NCBI GenBank assembly: GCA_018668475.1
Contig: JABJCZ010000162.1
Span: 1 to 7,023, forward strand
Length of the DNA: 7,023 nt
Direction: 5' to 3'
DNA from: Alphaproteobacteria bacterium
Lineage (GTDB): Bacteria > Pseudomonadota > Alphaproteobacteria > UBA828
The number at the start of each line of letters is the position of its first letter. The stretch's first letter is position 1. Positions 1-5,559 of this stretch are shown in pieces. The position numbers were made by a program, and so were the translations under genes. The notes under the pieces were generated by a model. The model had not been told where the DNA came from and ran no database searches. It worked only from the letters and a program-made list of their open reading frames with translations.

Positions 1-66
1 CAGACCGATGAGGGCATCGTCATGGACTCAAGCTCGTGGGTCATCACCGCCCGAAACCCTACCTAG
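1..66 (+). CDS. C-terminal end of an unidentified protein (partial)
   Basis: Frame 1 reads 21 codons and stops at TAG (64-66); the last residues are DEGIVMDSSSWVITARNP-T. Most third positions are C or G, like the confident genes in this window, and the peptide looks like ordinary globular protein. A strong plus-strand terminator begins 64 nt after the stop, which is what the end of a plus-strand gene should show. Too little is present to assign a family, and I do not recognise the tail. Frame 2 is also open until TAA at 93-95, but its proline- and arginine-rich translation looks less like protein. The call that a gene ends here is fairly likely; its identity is unknown. Confidence 0.45.
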   Translation, partial: QTDEGIVMDSSSWVITARNPT

Positions 67-129
67 GACCAGACCAAAGGCCCGCCCCATCAACTAATTC
101 ACGCGCCTACCTTCACCCACGTTCCCCTT

Positions 130-165
130 AGCGGTGGCTCGGTACAAACCGGACCACCGCTTTTT
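130..165 (+). terminator. Strong Rho-independent terminator
   Basis: AGCGGTGG (130-137) pairs perfectly with CCACCGCT (154-161). Inside it, after one C-A mismatch and a T-G wobble, CGGT (140-143) pairs with ACCG (148-151) around an ACAA tetraloop (144-147). Five T residues (161-165) follow directly. The T run lies only on the plus-strand side, so this terminates rightward transcription from the gene ending at 66. It separates that gene from the FAH-family gene starting at 281, which therefore needs its own promoter between about 166 and 270. I could not pick a convincing -35/-10 pair there. Confidence 0.85.
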
Positions 166-280
166 CTGTACTGCCCCGGCCGGCGGCCTGCGCCTAAAAG
201 CCCGTCGACTGTGGATTTTGCCGGCCAAACCGGCTACCAGAACCCGAGCGCAAAAGACGACCAGAAAAGGCACGAGCAGA

Positions 281-1066
281 ATGACGCATTGGGTACGTTT
301 TCACGGGGCACAGCTTCAAGATGGCGCGAACAGTGGTTTTGGCGCTCTTGATGGCGACATCATCACCGTCCATACCGGCGACATGTTTGCCGACCCAACG
401 CCAACCGGCGAGACCTGCACCCTCACCGATGTGACTCTGGCCACACCCTGCCAACCCGGCCAGGTGCTGGCACTCTGGAATAACTCCCGCGCCATCGATG
501 AAAAACAGGGCCTCAGCCAGCCTGATGATCCGCTGTTTTTTTTGAAGGCGCCGGGCAGCTGGCTTGCACCGGGTGGTGTCATCCGCAAGCCGGCAAATTA
601 CGATGGCCGCGTGATCTATGAGGCGGAGCTGGGTGTTGTCATCGGTAAGGCCTGCACCGGCGTATCGCCGGACGATGCCGCCGCAGCCATCTTCGGCTAC
701 ACGTGCGTCAACGATGTCACCGCGTTGCAAGTGCTTGACCTCGACCCGACCTTTCCACAGTGGGCGCGCGCCAAAGGGTATGACACCTTTTGCCCGTTTG
801 GCCCGGCGATCGTGACCGGCGCTGACCTTGCCGGCGCCACCATCCGCGCGACCCTGAACGGCCGCGAGCGACAAAATTATCCGCTCACTGACCTGTTCCT
901 CCAGCCGGCCGAAATCGTTTCAAAGCTCTCCCACATGGTGACGCTGCAGCCCGGCGATCTCATCGCCTGCGGCACCGGTCCCGGCGCCCTGCCGATGAAA
1001 CCCGGCGCCACTATCGACATCACCATCGACAAGATCGGCACCCTCTCTAATACCTACGAGACATAG
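281..1066 (+). CDS. Fumarylacetoacetate hydrolase (FAH) family protein
   Basis: A 261-residue protein of the FAH superfamily. These are cytoplasmic, divalent-metal enzymes that hydrolyse, decarboxylate or isomerise 2-oxo or 1,3-dicarbonyl acids, often in aromatic or sugar-acid catabolism. Seen in the sequence: an N-terminal segment with LALWNNSRA (63-71) and PLFFLKAPGSW (84-94), the metal-binding signature YEAELGVVIG (113-122) giving E114 and E116, the third ligand D145 in GYTCVNDVTA (139-148), the KGYDTFCPFGP block (165-175), and a C-terminal ACGTGPG...MKPG...IGTLSNTYE stretch typical of one bacterial subgroup. ATG 281 is chosen because the family homology begins there and AGAAAAGG (263-270) lies 10 nt upstream. 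An in-frame GTG at 134 would add 49 unrelated residues and overlap the terminator. The amidohydrolase begins 53 nt after the stop, suggesting one transcript. Family assignment is firm; the substrate is unknown. Confidence 0.93.
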   Translation: MTHWVRFHGAQLQDGANSGFGALDGDIITVHTGDMFADPTPTGETCTLTDVTLATPCQPGQVLALWNNSRAIDEKQGLSQPDDPLFFLKAPGSWLAPGGVIRKPANYDGRVIYEAELGVVIGKACTGVSPDDAAAAIFGYTCVNDVTALQVLDLDPTFPQWARAKGYDTFCPFGPAIVTGADLAGATIRATLNGRERQNYPLTDLFLQPAEIVSKLSHMVTLQPGDLIACGTGPGALPMKPGATIDITIDKIGTLSNTYET

Positions 1067-1088
1067 GGCGTGTCGGTTTCGGTTTGAC

Positions 1089-1123
1089 CCACGGCGCAGG
1101 AGCGTAATAATCCTGCGCCATGG
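1089..1123 (+). promoter_or_regulatory. Hairpin enclosing the RBS and start codon of the amidohydrolase
   Basis: GGCGCAGGA (1093-1101) is perfectly complementary to TCCTGCGCC (1111-1119), with a 9-nt loop GCGTAATAA. After a single C-A mismatch (1092 opposite 1120) the pairing continues for three more pairs, CCA (1089-1091) with TGG (1121-1123). The only Shine-Dalgarno-like sequence for the next gene, AGGAG (1098-1102), is almost fully buried in the stem, and the ATG (1120-1122) lies in the closing region. Linear SD-to-ATG spacing is 17 nt, which is unusually long. No T run follows, so it is not a standard terminator. The pairing is directly visible; a regulatory role, such as translational control or coupling to the upstream gene, is inferred. 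Confidence 0.6.
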
Positions 1124-2832
1124 ACCTCGTGATCAGAAATGCGGTGCTCTATGACGGCGCAGGCGGGCCGCCGGTAGAGGAAGCTGACGTTGGTGTGAGT
1201 GGCGGCGAAATTGCTGCGATCAGCACGGCTGCGGGCCGGGAGAGCGGGCTGGATGCCCCCATCGCCGCAGGCGTGCATGAGGTTAACGCCAATGGCCTGG
1301 CCCTGATGCCCGGCATTATTGACGTGCACACGCATTATGATGCGCAAATTACCTGGGATAGCGGGCTGACGCCCTCACCCTCGCTGGGCGTGACCACGGC
1401 GTTGATCGGCAATTGCGGCTTTACCATTGCGCCCTGCACCGCTGGCAACCGCGAGCGCACAATGGCCAACCTGACCCAAGTCGAAGGCATGTCGCTGGAT
1501 GTGCTGCGCGCCGGAATCAATTGGGATTTCAAGACTTTTCCCGAATACCTCGATGCCATTGAGGCGCGCGGGATCATCCCCAATGTTGCCGCCTTTATCG
1601 GCCATAGCGCGCTGCGCACCCATGTGATGGGCGAAGGGGCGACCACCCGGCCCGCCACCGGCGCCGAGATCGGCATGATGGCCTCCGCTGTGCGCGACGC
1701 CATGGAGGCCGGCGCCATCGGCTTCGCGACCTCCACCGCGCCCCAGCATAACGGCGCGGGCGGCGTGCCTATGCCGTCGCGGCTCGCCGAAGATCAGGAG
1801 TTCTACACCCTCGCCCAGGCGATGGCGTCGCAACAACGCGGCGTCTTCATGATCACCAAGGGCAAGCACACCAACGTCGCCTGGCTGGAAAACCTCGCCC
1901 TCGCGGTCAACCGGCCCGTCTCCATCGCTGCCCTGCTGCACAACCCGACCCGGCCGCACGGCATTGACGACGAATTGGCTGAGATTGAAGCCGCTCGCGC
2001 GCGTGGAGCGGAGCTCTGGGGCCAGGTGAGCTGTTGCCCGTTGACTATGGATTTCACAATCGCCTCGCCCTATCCGTTTGAAGACCTTCGCGCCTGGGCC
2101 CCGGCGATGGAAGCAAACGGCGAGGCACGCCTTGCGGTATTGGCCGACCCGTCGTTTCGCGATGCCGTGCGGGCCGAGCTCGCCCGCCCGCCCGAGGCCG
2201 TGCGCCTGTTCAACGGGGAGTGGGACAAGCTGTTTCTGACAACCGCAGCCGACCCGGCGCATGCCGGATTTGAGCATCGCCCGATTGCCGATATCGCTGC
2301 CGAGGTGAATTGCCACCCACTCGACTGGATGCTCGATATCGCCCTCGCTGAAAACCTAGAGAGCGGCTTTACCGCCGAGTTGCTCAACACCGATGAAGCC
2401 GCCGTCGCCCGCCTGCTCACCCACCCTTGCGCGCAAGTAGCGCTATCAGACGCTGGCGCGCACCTGACCTTCTTCTGCGATGCGGGCTACGGCCTGCATC
2501 TGATGGGGCACTGGGCCCGCGACAAACAGGTCATGCCATTGGAAACCGCCGTCCATGCGTTGACCGCGCGCAATGCCTCGATTTACCGCATACCGTGCCG
2601 TGGCTATCTGGCGCTGGGCTATGCAGCCGACATGCTCCTGTTTGACCCGATGACCGTTGGCCGGGGCCAGCGCTACCGGGTGCACGACTTGCCCGGCGAT
2701 GCGCCGCGCCTGACAACCGACCCCGTAGGCGTGCATGGCGTGTGGGTAAACGGCGCCGGGGTCGCAGGGAACCTCGCCATTCCTCAGCCGGGTGCACTGC
2801 CCGGCAAGCTGCTACGCGAATTCGATATCTGA
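1120..2832 (+). CDS. N-acyl-D-amino-acid deacylase-like amidohydrolase
   Basis: A 570-residue metal-dependent hydrolase of the amidohydrolase superfamily, closest in layout to D-aminoacylase / N-acyl-D-amino-acid deacylases, which release D-amino acids from N-acyl forms. Seen: an N-terminal beta-sandwich start MDLVIRNAVLYDGAG, then MPGIIDVHTHYDAQ (63-76) with the metal-binding H70 and H72, GNCGFTIAPC (97-106) with C99 matching the bridging cysteine of D-aminoacylases, GHSALR (161-166), the KGKH and HNPTRPHG blocks (247-250, 274-281), and LSDAGAH (442-448) with the likely catalytic D444. The C-terminal FDPMTVG...VHGVWVNG stretch rebuilds the sandwich domain. No signal peptide is visible, so it is probably cytoplasmic. 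It is longer than classical D-aminoacylases (near 480-500 residues from memory), so the substrate may differ. The start matches the family; its SD is buried in the hairpin at 1089-1123. Superfamily is certain, reaction only probable. Confidence 0.9.
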   Translation: MDLVIRNAVLYDGAGGPPVEEADVGVSGGEIAAISTAAGRESGLDAPIAAGVHEVNANGLALMPGIIDVHTHYDAQITWDSGLTPSPSLGVTTALIGNCGFTIAPCTAGNRERTMANLTQVEGMSLDVLRAGINWDFKTFPEYLDAIEARGIIPNVAAFIGHSALRTHVMGEGATTRPATGAEIGMMASAVRDAMEAGAIGFATSTAPQHNGAGGVPMPSRLAEDQEFYTLAQAMASQQRGVFMITKGKHTNVAWLENLALAVNRPVSIAALLHNPTRPHGIDDELAEIEAARARGAELWGQVSCCPLTMDFTIASPYPFEDLRAWAPAMEANGEARLAVLADPSFRDAVRAELARPPEAVRLFNGEWDKLFLTTAADPAHAGFEHRPIADIAAEVNCHPLDWMLDIALAENLESGFTAELLNTDEAAVARLLTHPCAQVALSDAGAHLTFFCDAGYGLHLMGHWARDKQVMPLETAVHALTARNASIYRIPCRGYLALGYAADMLLFDPMTVGRGQRYRVHDLPGDAPRLTTDPVGVHGVWVNGAGVAGNLAIPQPGALPGKLLREFDI

Positions 2833-2906
2833 GTGACGCCGACCCGGCTGAATGATGTCGGCTCAGCGCCCAGCGGAAACCCTTCTAAATCCCTACAAAG
2901 ATTACG

Positions 2907-2923
2907 TTAACCATTGCCGGTTA
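2907..2923. promoter_or_regulatory. Possible operator upstream of sthA (TTAACCAT / GGTTA)
   Basis: TAACC (2908-2912) and GGTTA (2919-2923) form an inverted repeat with a 6-nt spacer. The left arm is part of TTAACCAT (2907-2914), an octamer known as a CtrA-type binding motif in some alphaproteobacteria. It sits in the 166-bp gap between the amidohydrolase stop and the sthA start, about 75-90 nt before the ATG, a reasonable place for a promoter or operator. No convincing sigma-70 hexamers could be placed around it, and the right arm is not a second TTAA box with 7-nt spacing. This is a hint only. Confidence 0.25.
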
Positions 2924-2998
2924 GGCTTTGTCGTGAATGGGTCTCAGGCATGCCGCCCGAAACTCAATTTTTTTGAGCAATACGACAGGACCCGCCGC

Positions 2999-4411
2999 AT
3001 GACACCCGCCAACACCTACGATTACGACATGTTCGTCATCGGCTCCGGCCCGGCCGGGCATCGCGCCGCCATTCAGGCCGCCAAGCTCGGCAAGCGCACC
3101 GCTATAGCCGAGAAGAAGTCCGTCGTCGGCGGCGCCTGCATCAATACCGGCACAATCCCGTCCAAGACCCTGCGTGAAGCGGCACTGCATCTCTCGGGCT
3201 ATCGCGAGCGCAGCATTTATGGCGCGTCCTATTCCGTAAAGTCCGATATCACCATGTCGGACTTACTCTATCGCGCTGAATCAGTTGTGCGCAGTGAGAT
3301 TGATGTCTCCCGCCACCAGCTCGCCCGCAACCGGGTTGAGCTGATCGAGGCGACCGCGAGTTTTTCCGACCCCCATACGGTGCGTCTCGATACGGCCGAT
3401 GGCCAGAGCCATCGCGAAATTTCAGCCGACAACATTGTGATCTCGGTTGGCACCCAGGCGCCCCGCAAAAACGGTGTCGATATCGACGGCCAGCGCATCT
3501 TCAATTCTGACGACGTGCTGGGCCTGGAAGAAATGCCGCAGACCCTGGCCATCATCGGCGCCGGCGTGATCGGCTGTGAATACGCCACCATCTTCGCCGC
3601 CCTTGGCGTGCGCGTGACGCTGGTCGACAAACGCGACCAGCTGTTGCCATTTATCGATTCCGAAATTACCGATGCGCTGGTCTATCACATGCGCCAGGAC
3701 CGGCTTGTTTTGCGCCTCGGCGAGGCCGTTCAATCGATGGAGGCCGTAGACGACGAGAAGGGCGAACGCGTGCGCGTGATTCTGGAAAGCGGCAAACGCT
3801 TTTCGGCCCACAAGGCGCTCTATGCCATCGCCCGCATGGGCGCGACTGCCAGCCTCAATCTCGCCAATGCCGGCCTCAAGGCCGATAACCGTGGCCTGAT
3901 CGAAACCAATGACAACTTCCAATCCGAAGTTCCGCACATATACGCGGTTGGTGATGTGGCAGGCTTTCCAAGCCTCGCGTCGACCGCCATGGAGCAAGGC
4001 CGCAACGCCGCCGCCCACGCGTTTGGCGCTGACATAAGCGGCTTTCCAGAACACTTCCCCTACGGCATCTATACGATCCCCGAGATATCGGTGATTGGGC
4101 GCAATGAAGCAGAGTTGACCGAGGCGGGCATTCCCTATGAGGTCGGCAAGGCCGCCTACCGCGAAATCGCCCGCGGCCAGATTATCGGTGACCAAACGGG
4201 GATGCTGAAACTTATCTTCGATCCCGAGACCCGCAAGCTACTCGGCGTCGCGATTCTTGGTGAAGGGGCGAGCGAGCTGGTGCACATCGGCCAGGCCGTT
4301 ATGTCGCTTGGCGGCGACATCGATTATTTCGTCGACGCTGTGTTCAACTACCCGACCCTAGCCGAATGCTACAAGACGGCAGCACTGGACGGTATCAACC
4401 GCCTCGGGTGA
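2999..4411 (+). CDS. sthA: Soluble (Si-specific) pyridine nucleotide transhydrogenase
   Basis: A 470-residue cytoplasmic FAD flavoprotein that moves reducing equivalents between NADPH and NAD+, usually draining excess NADPH. It aligns by eye over its whole length with E. coli SthA (466 residues). Seen: FAD motif IGSGPAG (14-20), VGGACINTGTIPSK (43-56), NAD(P) motif IIGAGVIGCEYATIF (185-199) with D210 ending the second strand, the second FAD motif YAVGDVAGFPSLAS (315-328), GIYTIPEIS (356-364), and the C-terminal dimer region FNYPTLAECYKTAALDGINRL. As in SthA, and unlike glutathione reductase or lipoamide dehydrogenase, the redox CxxxxC pair is absent (C48 then T52) and the HPTxxE histidine is replaced by Y451. 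ATG 2999 has AGGA (2987-2990) 8 nt upstream and starts MTPANTYDYDMFVIG, just like SthA. An in-frame ATG at 2852 adds 49 unrelated residues. Identity is secure; preferred direction in vivo is not. Confidence 0.94.
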   Translation: MTPANTYDYDMFVIGSGPAGHRAAIQAAKLGKRTAIAEKKSVVGGACINTGTIPSKTLREAALHLSGYRERSIYGASYSVKSDITMSDLLYRAESVVRSEIDVSRHQLARNRVELIEATASFSDPHTVRLDTADGQSHREISADNIVISVGTQAPRKNGVDIDGQRIFNSDDVLGLEEMPQTLAIIGAGVIGCEYATIFAALGVRVTLVDKRDQLLPFIDSEITDALVYHMRQDRLVLRLGEAVQSMEAVDDEKGERVRVILESGKRFSAHKALYAIARMGATASLNLANAGLKADNRGLIETNDNFQSEVPHIYAVGDVAGFPSLASTAMEQGRNAAAHAFGADISGFPEHFPYGIYTIPEISVIGRNEAELTEAGIPYEVGKAAYREIARGQIIGDQTGMLKLIFDPETRKLLGVAILGEGASELVHIGQAVMSLGGDIDYFVDAVFNYPTLAECYKTAALDGINRLG

Positions 4412-4412
4412 T

Positions 4413-4446
4413 GCGCTGGCGAGTGTGAACGCCGGCGACCCAGCGC
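4413..4446 (+). terminator. Possible weak terminator after sthA
   Basis: GCGCTGG (4413-4419) pairs perfectly with CCAGCGC (4440-4446), starting one base after the sthA stop. The 20-nt loop contains the self-complementary CGCCGGCG (4430-4437). What follows is pyrimidine-rich (CATTTCTCCCTCT) rather than a clean T run; a run of six T lies 24 nt further on (4471-4476). It may reduce read-through into the GST gene, or be only a GC-rich fold protecting the 3' end. Confidence 0.35.
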
Positions 4447-4535
4447 CCATTTCTCCCTCTGTCCCTGCAGTTTTTTCCGTGTAATCTGACGGCCGCGAAC
4501 GATTGACCGCCGCCAGATCAGGGAGCACGAATCCG

Positions 4536-5174
4536 ATGTCGACATTGACCCTTCACTCCACGCCCTTCAGCACCTATGGCCGCACTTGCCGAATGGCGCT
4601 GCACTGGAAGGGCGTCGACTACACGCTGGACCCGGCGGCGCCGCAATCACCCGAGCAGCAGGAACGCCACCCCTGGGGCAAGGTGCCGGCAATGACTCAC
4701 ACCACCGCCAATGGCGACATAAAGCTGTATGAGACCCTGGCGATTTGCACCTACATCGACCGCGCCTTTGACGGGCGGGACCTGCTGCCTGCGAACGCCA
4801 TTGAGCGCGGCATCGCTGAGCAATGGATTTCGGTGTTTCAGCAATACACCTATGCGCCGGTAGTCAACATCATCGTTCAGCGGATCTTTGTGCCAGCGCG
4901 CGACGGCACACCGGATGAAACCGTCGTAAAAGAGAACATGGTCACCTCGGCAAAGGCGCTCGGCGTGCTGGATGCAGCACTGGCCGACGGCGGCTACTTT
5001 GGCGGTGGCGGGCTATCGCTCGCTGATTTTTTGGTACTGCCGCTGGTGGACTACCTGCCGCGCATTCCGGAAGGTGAAGCCTTGCTTGCCGACGTCCCCA
5101 ACATTCGCCGCTGGCAGGGTGTCATGCACGGCCTCAGCTGCGCCCGCGACACCGCACCGCCGGCCATGGGCTAG
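4536..5174 (+). CDS. Glutathione S-transferase family protein
   Basis: A 212-residue cytosolic-type glutathione S-transferase. The N-terminal thioredoxin-like domain (about 1-78) binds glutathione: TLHSTPFSTYGRTCRMAL (4-21) carries the candidate catalytic Ser/Thr/Tyr, HPWGKVPAM (45-53) holds the conserved cis-proline P51, and LYETLAICTYID (64-75) supplies the E-T pair that grips the glutathione gamma-glutamyl group. The helical C-terminal domain includes LSLADFLVLPLVDYL (160-174), whose AD is the conserved N-capping motif. ATG 4536 has GGGAG (4521-4525) 10 nt upstream; an in-frame TTG at 4503 would add 11 unrelated residues. The sequence lacks the SSCSxRVR signature of zeta-class maleylacetoacetate isomerase, so the nearby FAH-family gene does not make it part of tyrosine degradation. 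A detoxifying or dehalogenating role is possible but not shown. Confidence 0.92.
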   Translation: MSTLTLHSTPFSTYGRTCRMALHWKGVDYTLDPAAPQSPEQQERHPWGKVPAMTHTTANGDIKLYETLAICTYIDRAFDGRDLLPANAIERGIAEQWISVFQQYTYAPVVNIIVQRIFVPARDGTPDETVVKENMVTSAKALGVLDAALADGGYFGGGGLSLADFLVLPLVDYLPRIPEGEALLADVPNIRRWQGVMHGLSCARDTAPPAMG

Positions 5175-5195
5175 GCGCTAGAAGCGCTATGAGCC

Positions 5196-5235
5196 GGCGC
5201 CGGACGAGGTGAATTCCCCGGCCCCGGTGCCCTTT
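5196..5235 (+). terminator. Possible terminator after the GST gene
   Basis: GGCGCCGG (5196-5203) can pair with CCGGTGCC (5224-5231), eight pairs including one G-T wobble, with a 20-nt loop; a C and three T residues follow. A shorter competing hairpin, GCGCT-aga-AGCGC (5175-5187), lies immediately after the stop codon. The T tract is poor, so this is a moderate guess. If real, the small membrane-protein gene downstream would need its own promoter in about 5235-5265, where I see no clear one. Confidence 0.35.
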
Positions 5236-5247
5236 ATGGGTGTAGGC

Positions 5248-5284
5248 TGATGATCTCAACTCCATCAGACACGGAGGATCATCA
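5248..5284 (+). promoter_or_regulatory. Bulged hairpin enclosing the RBS of the small membrane protein
   Basis: TGATGATC (5248-5255) is perfectly complementary to GATCATCA (5277-5284), and CTCC (5260-5263) to GGAG (5273-5276). Together they make a continuous 3' strand of 12 paired bases with a single 4-nt bulge (TCAA, 5256-5259) on the 5' side and a 9-nt loop ATCAGACAC. The whole Shine-Dalgarno GGAGG (5273-5277) and the A of the ATG (5284) are inside the stem. The complementarity is directly visible; a role in controlling translation of the 80-residue protein is inferred. Confidence 0.55.
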
Positions 5285-5526
5285 TGGACATCCAGATGCT
5301 CACAGAATTTTTCATGTGGTGCATGATTGTCGGCGGCGGCCTGTATCTCTTCGGGGCGGCTTGGCTGATGCTGCTGTCGGATCTCACCTATCGCATCCAC
5401 AGCAGCATGCTGCCGCTCAGCCGCGACCAGTTCAACGGCGCAATCTATGTGACAATGGGCATCTTTAAGATCATCGTGTTGGTCTTCACCGTCGTGCCCT
5501 ATGTAGCGCTCTCGATCATCGGCTAG
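5284..5526 (+). CDS. Small two-helix membrane protein, function unknown
   Basis: An 80-residue protein with two strongly hydrophobic segments, about 8-31 (FFMWCMIVGGGLYLFGAAWL and following) and 52-78 (IYVTMGIFKIIVLVFTVVPY and following). They are joined by a polar loop with DLTYRIHSSMLPLSRDQFNG (33-52). It is probably an inner-membrane helical hairpin, with no enzymatic motif. GGAGG (5273-5277) sits 6 nt before the ATG, a strong ribosome binding site, though it is enclosed in the hairpin at 5248-5284. From memory the pattern (FFMWC near the start, YRIH in the loop, FKIIVLVF and VPYVAL at the end) resembles an uncharacterised small-protein family I believe is called DUF6868; I cannot confirm that here. 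The gene lies 109 bp after the GST and converges on the LLM gene with only 33 bp between the stops. That it is a real gene is likely; no function is claimed. Confidence 0.82.
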   Translation: MDIQMLTEFFMWCMIVGGGLYLFGAAWLMLLSDLTYRIHSSMLPLSRDQFNGAIYVTMGIFKIIVLVFTVVPYVALSIIG

Positions 5527-5559
5527 AAGGCGTCCCTGCCAGCACCTGAACGCCAACCC

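Noticed and set aside
134..280. N-terminal extension of the FAH-family gene from GTG 134
   Set aside because: It overlaps a strong terminator, is arginine/lysine-rich and unlike the family, and ATG 281 has a suitable SD and matches the usual start.
1375..2316. Long minus-strand open frame (313 codons) opposite the amidohydrolase
   Set aside because: Antisense shadow of a GC-rich gene: no family motifs, histidine/glycine/arginine-rich composition, and the plus-strand gene is certain.
2838..2862. GCCGAC / GTCGGC inverted repeat after the amidohydrolase as a terminator
   Set aside because: Only six pairs, a 13-nt loop and no T run afterwards; within chance for this base composition.
2852..2998. 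49-residue N-terminal extension of sthA from ATG 2852
   Set aside because: ATG 2999 gives a start and length matching E. coli SthA and has AGGA 8 nt upstream; the extension does not look like protein.
3422..4195. Long minus-strand open frame (257 codons) opposite sthA
   Set aside because: Same reason: a mirror of sthA codon bias with no recognisable domain.
281..5174. FAH-family enzyme plus GST as a homogentisate/tyrosine degradation cluster
   Set aside because: The GST lacks the zeta-class maleylacetoacetate isomerase signature, no homogentisate dioxygenase is present, and two unrelated genes lie between them.
5527..5559. Bidirectional terminator between the convergent genes
   Set aside because: GGCGT (5529-5533) / ACGCC (5550-5554) is only five pairs with a 16-nt loop and no T run on either side.
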